Origin: Symbiodinium sp. CCMP2592
Taxonomy: Eukaryota > Sar > Dinophyceae > Suessiales > Symbiodiniaceae
DNA length: 64,000 nt
Assembly (NCBI GenBank): GCA_905221615.1
Contig: CAJNDT010003446.1
Location: 608,180-672,179 of the forward strand
Direction: 5' to 3'
Below, piece by piece: positions 63,000-64,000 of the stretch. The position numbers and the translations under genes are program-made. A model generated the notes under the pieces. That model was given only the letters and a program-made list of their open reading frames with translations, was not told the origin of the DNA and searched no databases. The first letter of the stretch is position 1, and every line of letters starts with the position of its first letter.

Positions 63000-64000
63000 T
63001 TATTCTCTTTCCACACCGACTCCGCACCTAAGAATCTCGCCTGGCTGTGTCCGAGTTGTGAGAGCGTAAACCCTGCAATGCGGGCTGCGTCCTTACCAAG
63101 TAGTAGGGAGAAAACCCTAAACCCATTTCAGAATTTTGCTTGGAGCCCAAAACCCCATGGCAGACCCAAAGCCGGCAAACGGCCGAGTTTTATGACTTCA
63201 GAAGTTATTCAAAACAAATATAGGTGTTTTAAACAAACCTAGGCTTCAGAGCGGTTCTATGGAGCATTGGAAGAGCCTCTTACAGCTTTTCGTGGCAACC
63301 GGTTGGGTTGATTGCAGTGCTTGAAAAGCTTTAGATGTCTCGGAGGCAACTGACGCCAGCAATGGAACCCGCAGGGAGCCCGGACGGAGGTCTTTCCTAA
63401 GTCGCCTGGAAGCAGCTGAGTGGCTGCTTCTGGGCTTAGGGCCTGCTTGCCGTTTCAGTTGCTGATGAGTACAGAAAACTTGTCTTTTTGGTACTCTGAA
63501 AGCCACAATAACTCGCAGTACACTCGGAATGGCGGCACCCTTCGTTCGTGCCGGCGAGCTTGAAAGGCTGGGTCTTGGAGAACCAGTCGAAGGGGGCCGG
63601 GAACATCTTCGGCACTCCGAAGGACACGGACCCGAGAAAAGGGATAGGGGCATTGAGTTGTGTGTTATCTCGGAGTCTGGTCTCCTTACTTTGCCGGGCA
63701 TGTCGACGTGGTTGGCATACATACATATGTGTACATGTATACATATACATATATACATGTACGTATATACATATACACATATATAATATATACACATACC
63801 CCTATAGCAACCCGAAGATTGCATCTTCGTTCCAGCTGTCCGTCCCTGGCAGTACGCCGGCAACGGCCCTCCGTTTCAAGGCGGTCCCTCGCCCCCGCGG
63901 GGCATGCAGGAACCTCGGTGTGAGGCTGTTCAGGTTCTAGGCCAACCCATGGCACCACATGTGCCCTTATGCCTCATGCTCTTATGTGGAGAGAAGAAGA
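63000..64000. other. Window end; no supported gene
   Basis: A TA/CATG microsatellite lies at 63715-63800. A possible exon after it (63829-63940, one frame reads PWQYAGNGPPFQGGPSPPRG) runs off without support. Nothing else is recognised. Confidence 0.3.

Noticed and set aside
1-64000. CRISPR arrays, tRNA or rRNA genes, bacterial promoters
   Set aside because: No regularly spaced repeat-spacer series, cloverleaf boxes or rRNA words were recognised; the genome is eukaryotic.

Overview
The window looks like nuclear DNA of a dinoflagellate, most plausibly of the Symbiodinium/Cladocopium type. Five things support this. Diverged retroelement families dominate the sequence. A pentatricopeptide protein has about fourteen repeats with a recurring Trp. 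Proteasome subunit alpha-6 (PSMA1) is a multi-exon gene with at least one GC-AG intron. TTTAGGG-type telomere-like blocks lie inside the sequence. A remnant resembling the dinoflagellate trans-spliced leader lies inside a retroelement repeat. Species is not determinable from sequence reading alone.

Layout. 1-9771: a DIRS-like element with a tyrosine recombinase, a small Cys-rich ORF, a CCCH-finger Gag and a 1178-aa protein that joins a 2OG-Fe(II) oxygenase-like domain to reverse transcriptase (RT) and RNase H. It ends in a duplicated 211-bp repeat and has a very strong strand-asymmetric excess of CATT. 9772-17643: a second, compositionally different assemblage. It has a 5'-truncated RT/RNase H ORF, a duplicated 262-bp repeat carrying the leader-like remnant, a zinc-finger reading frame, and two tandem diverged cassettes. 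Each cassette is a Gag-like ORF followed in the -1 frame by a ubiquitin-specific-protease (USP/C19)-like domain. 17882-19308: a MITE, a truncated Copia RNase H tail with a methyltransferase-like extension, and a small membrane/CxxC ORF. 19.3-24.4 kb: repeats and no convincing gene. 25.4-31.3 kb: fragments of one R2-like LINE family, including a 5'-inverted copy. 33.4-38.0 kb (minus strand): two other LINEs placed end to end. 42.6-44.7 kb: an intact PPR gene. 45-58 kb: MITEs, a dispersed purine-rich repeat, microsatellites and exons of one small gene. 58.15-59.90 kb: PSMA1. The rest is mainly non-coding with isolated possible exons.

How the parts relate. Host genes are few (PSMA1, PPR, one exon pair of an uncharacterised protein family). 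Most coding capacity belongs to retroelements that carry unusual accessory enzymes: an oxygenase, a deubiquitinase-like protease and a methyltransferase-like domain. The best candidate for an undescribed system is the Gag / -1 frame / USP cassette, seen twice with the same frame geometry. Both USP copies now carry frameshifts near the C-terminus. All functional statements rest on motif reading by eye; no database search was possible.
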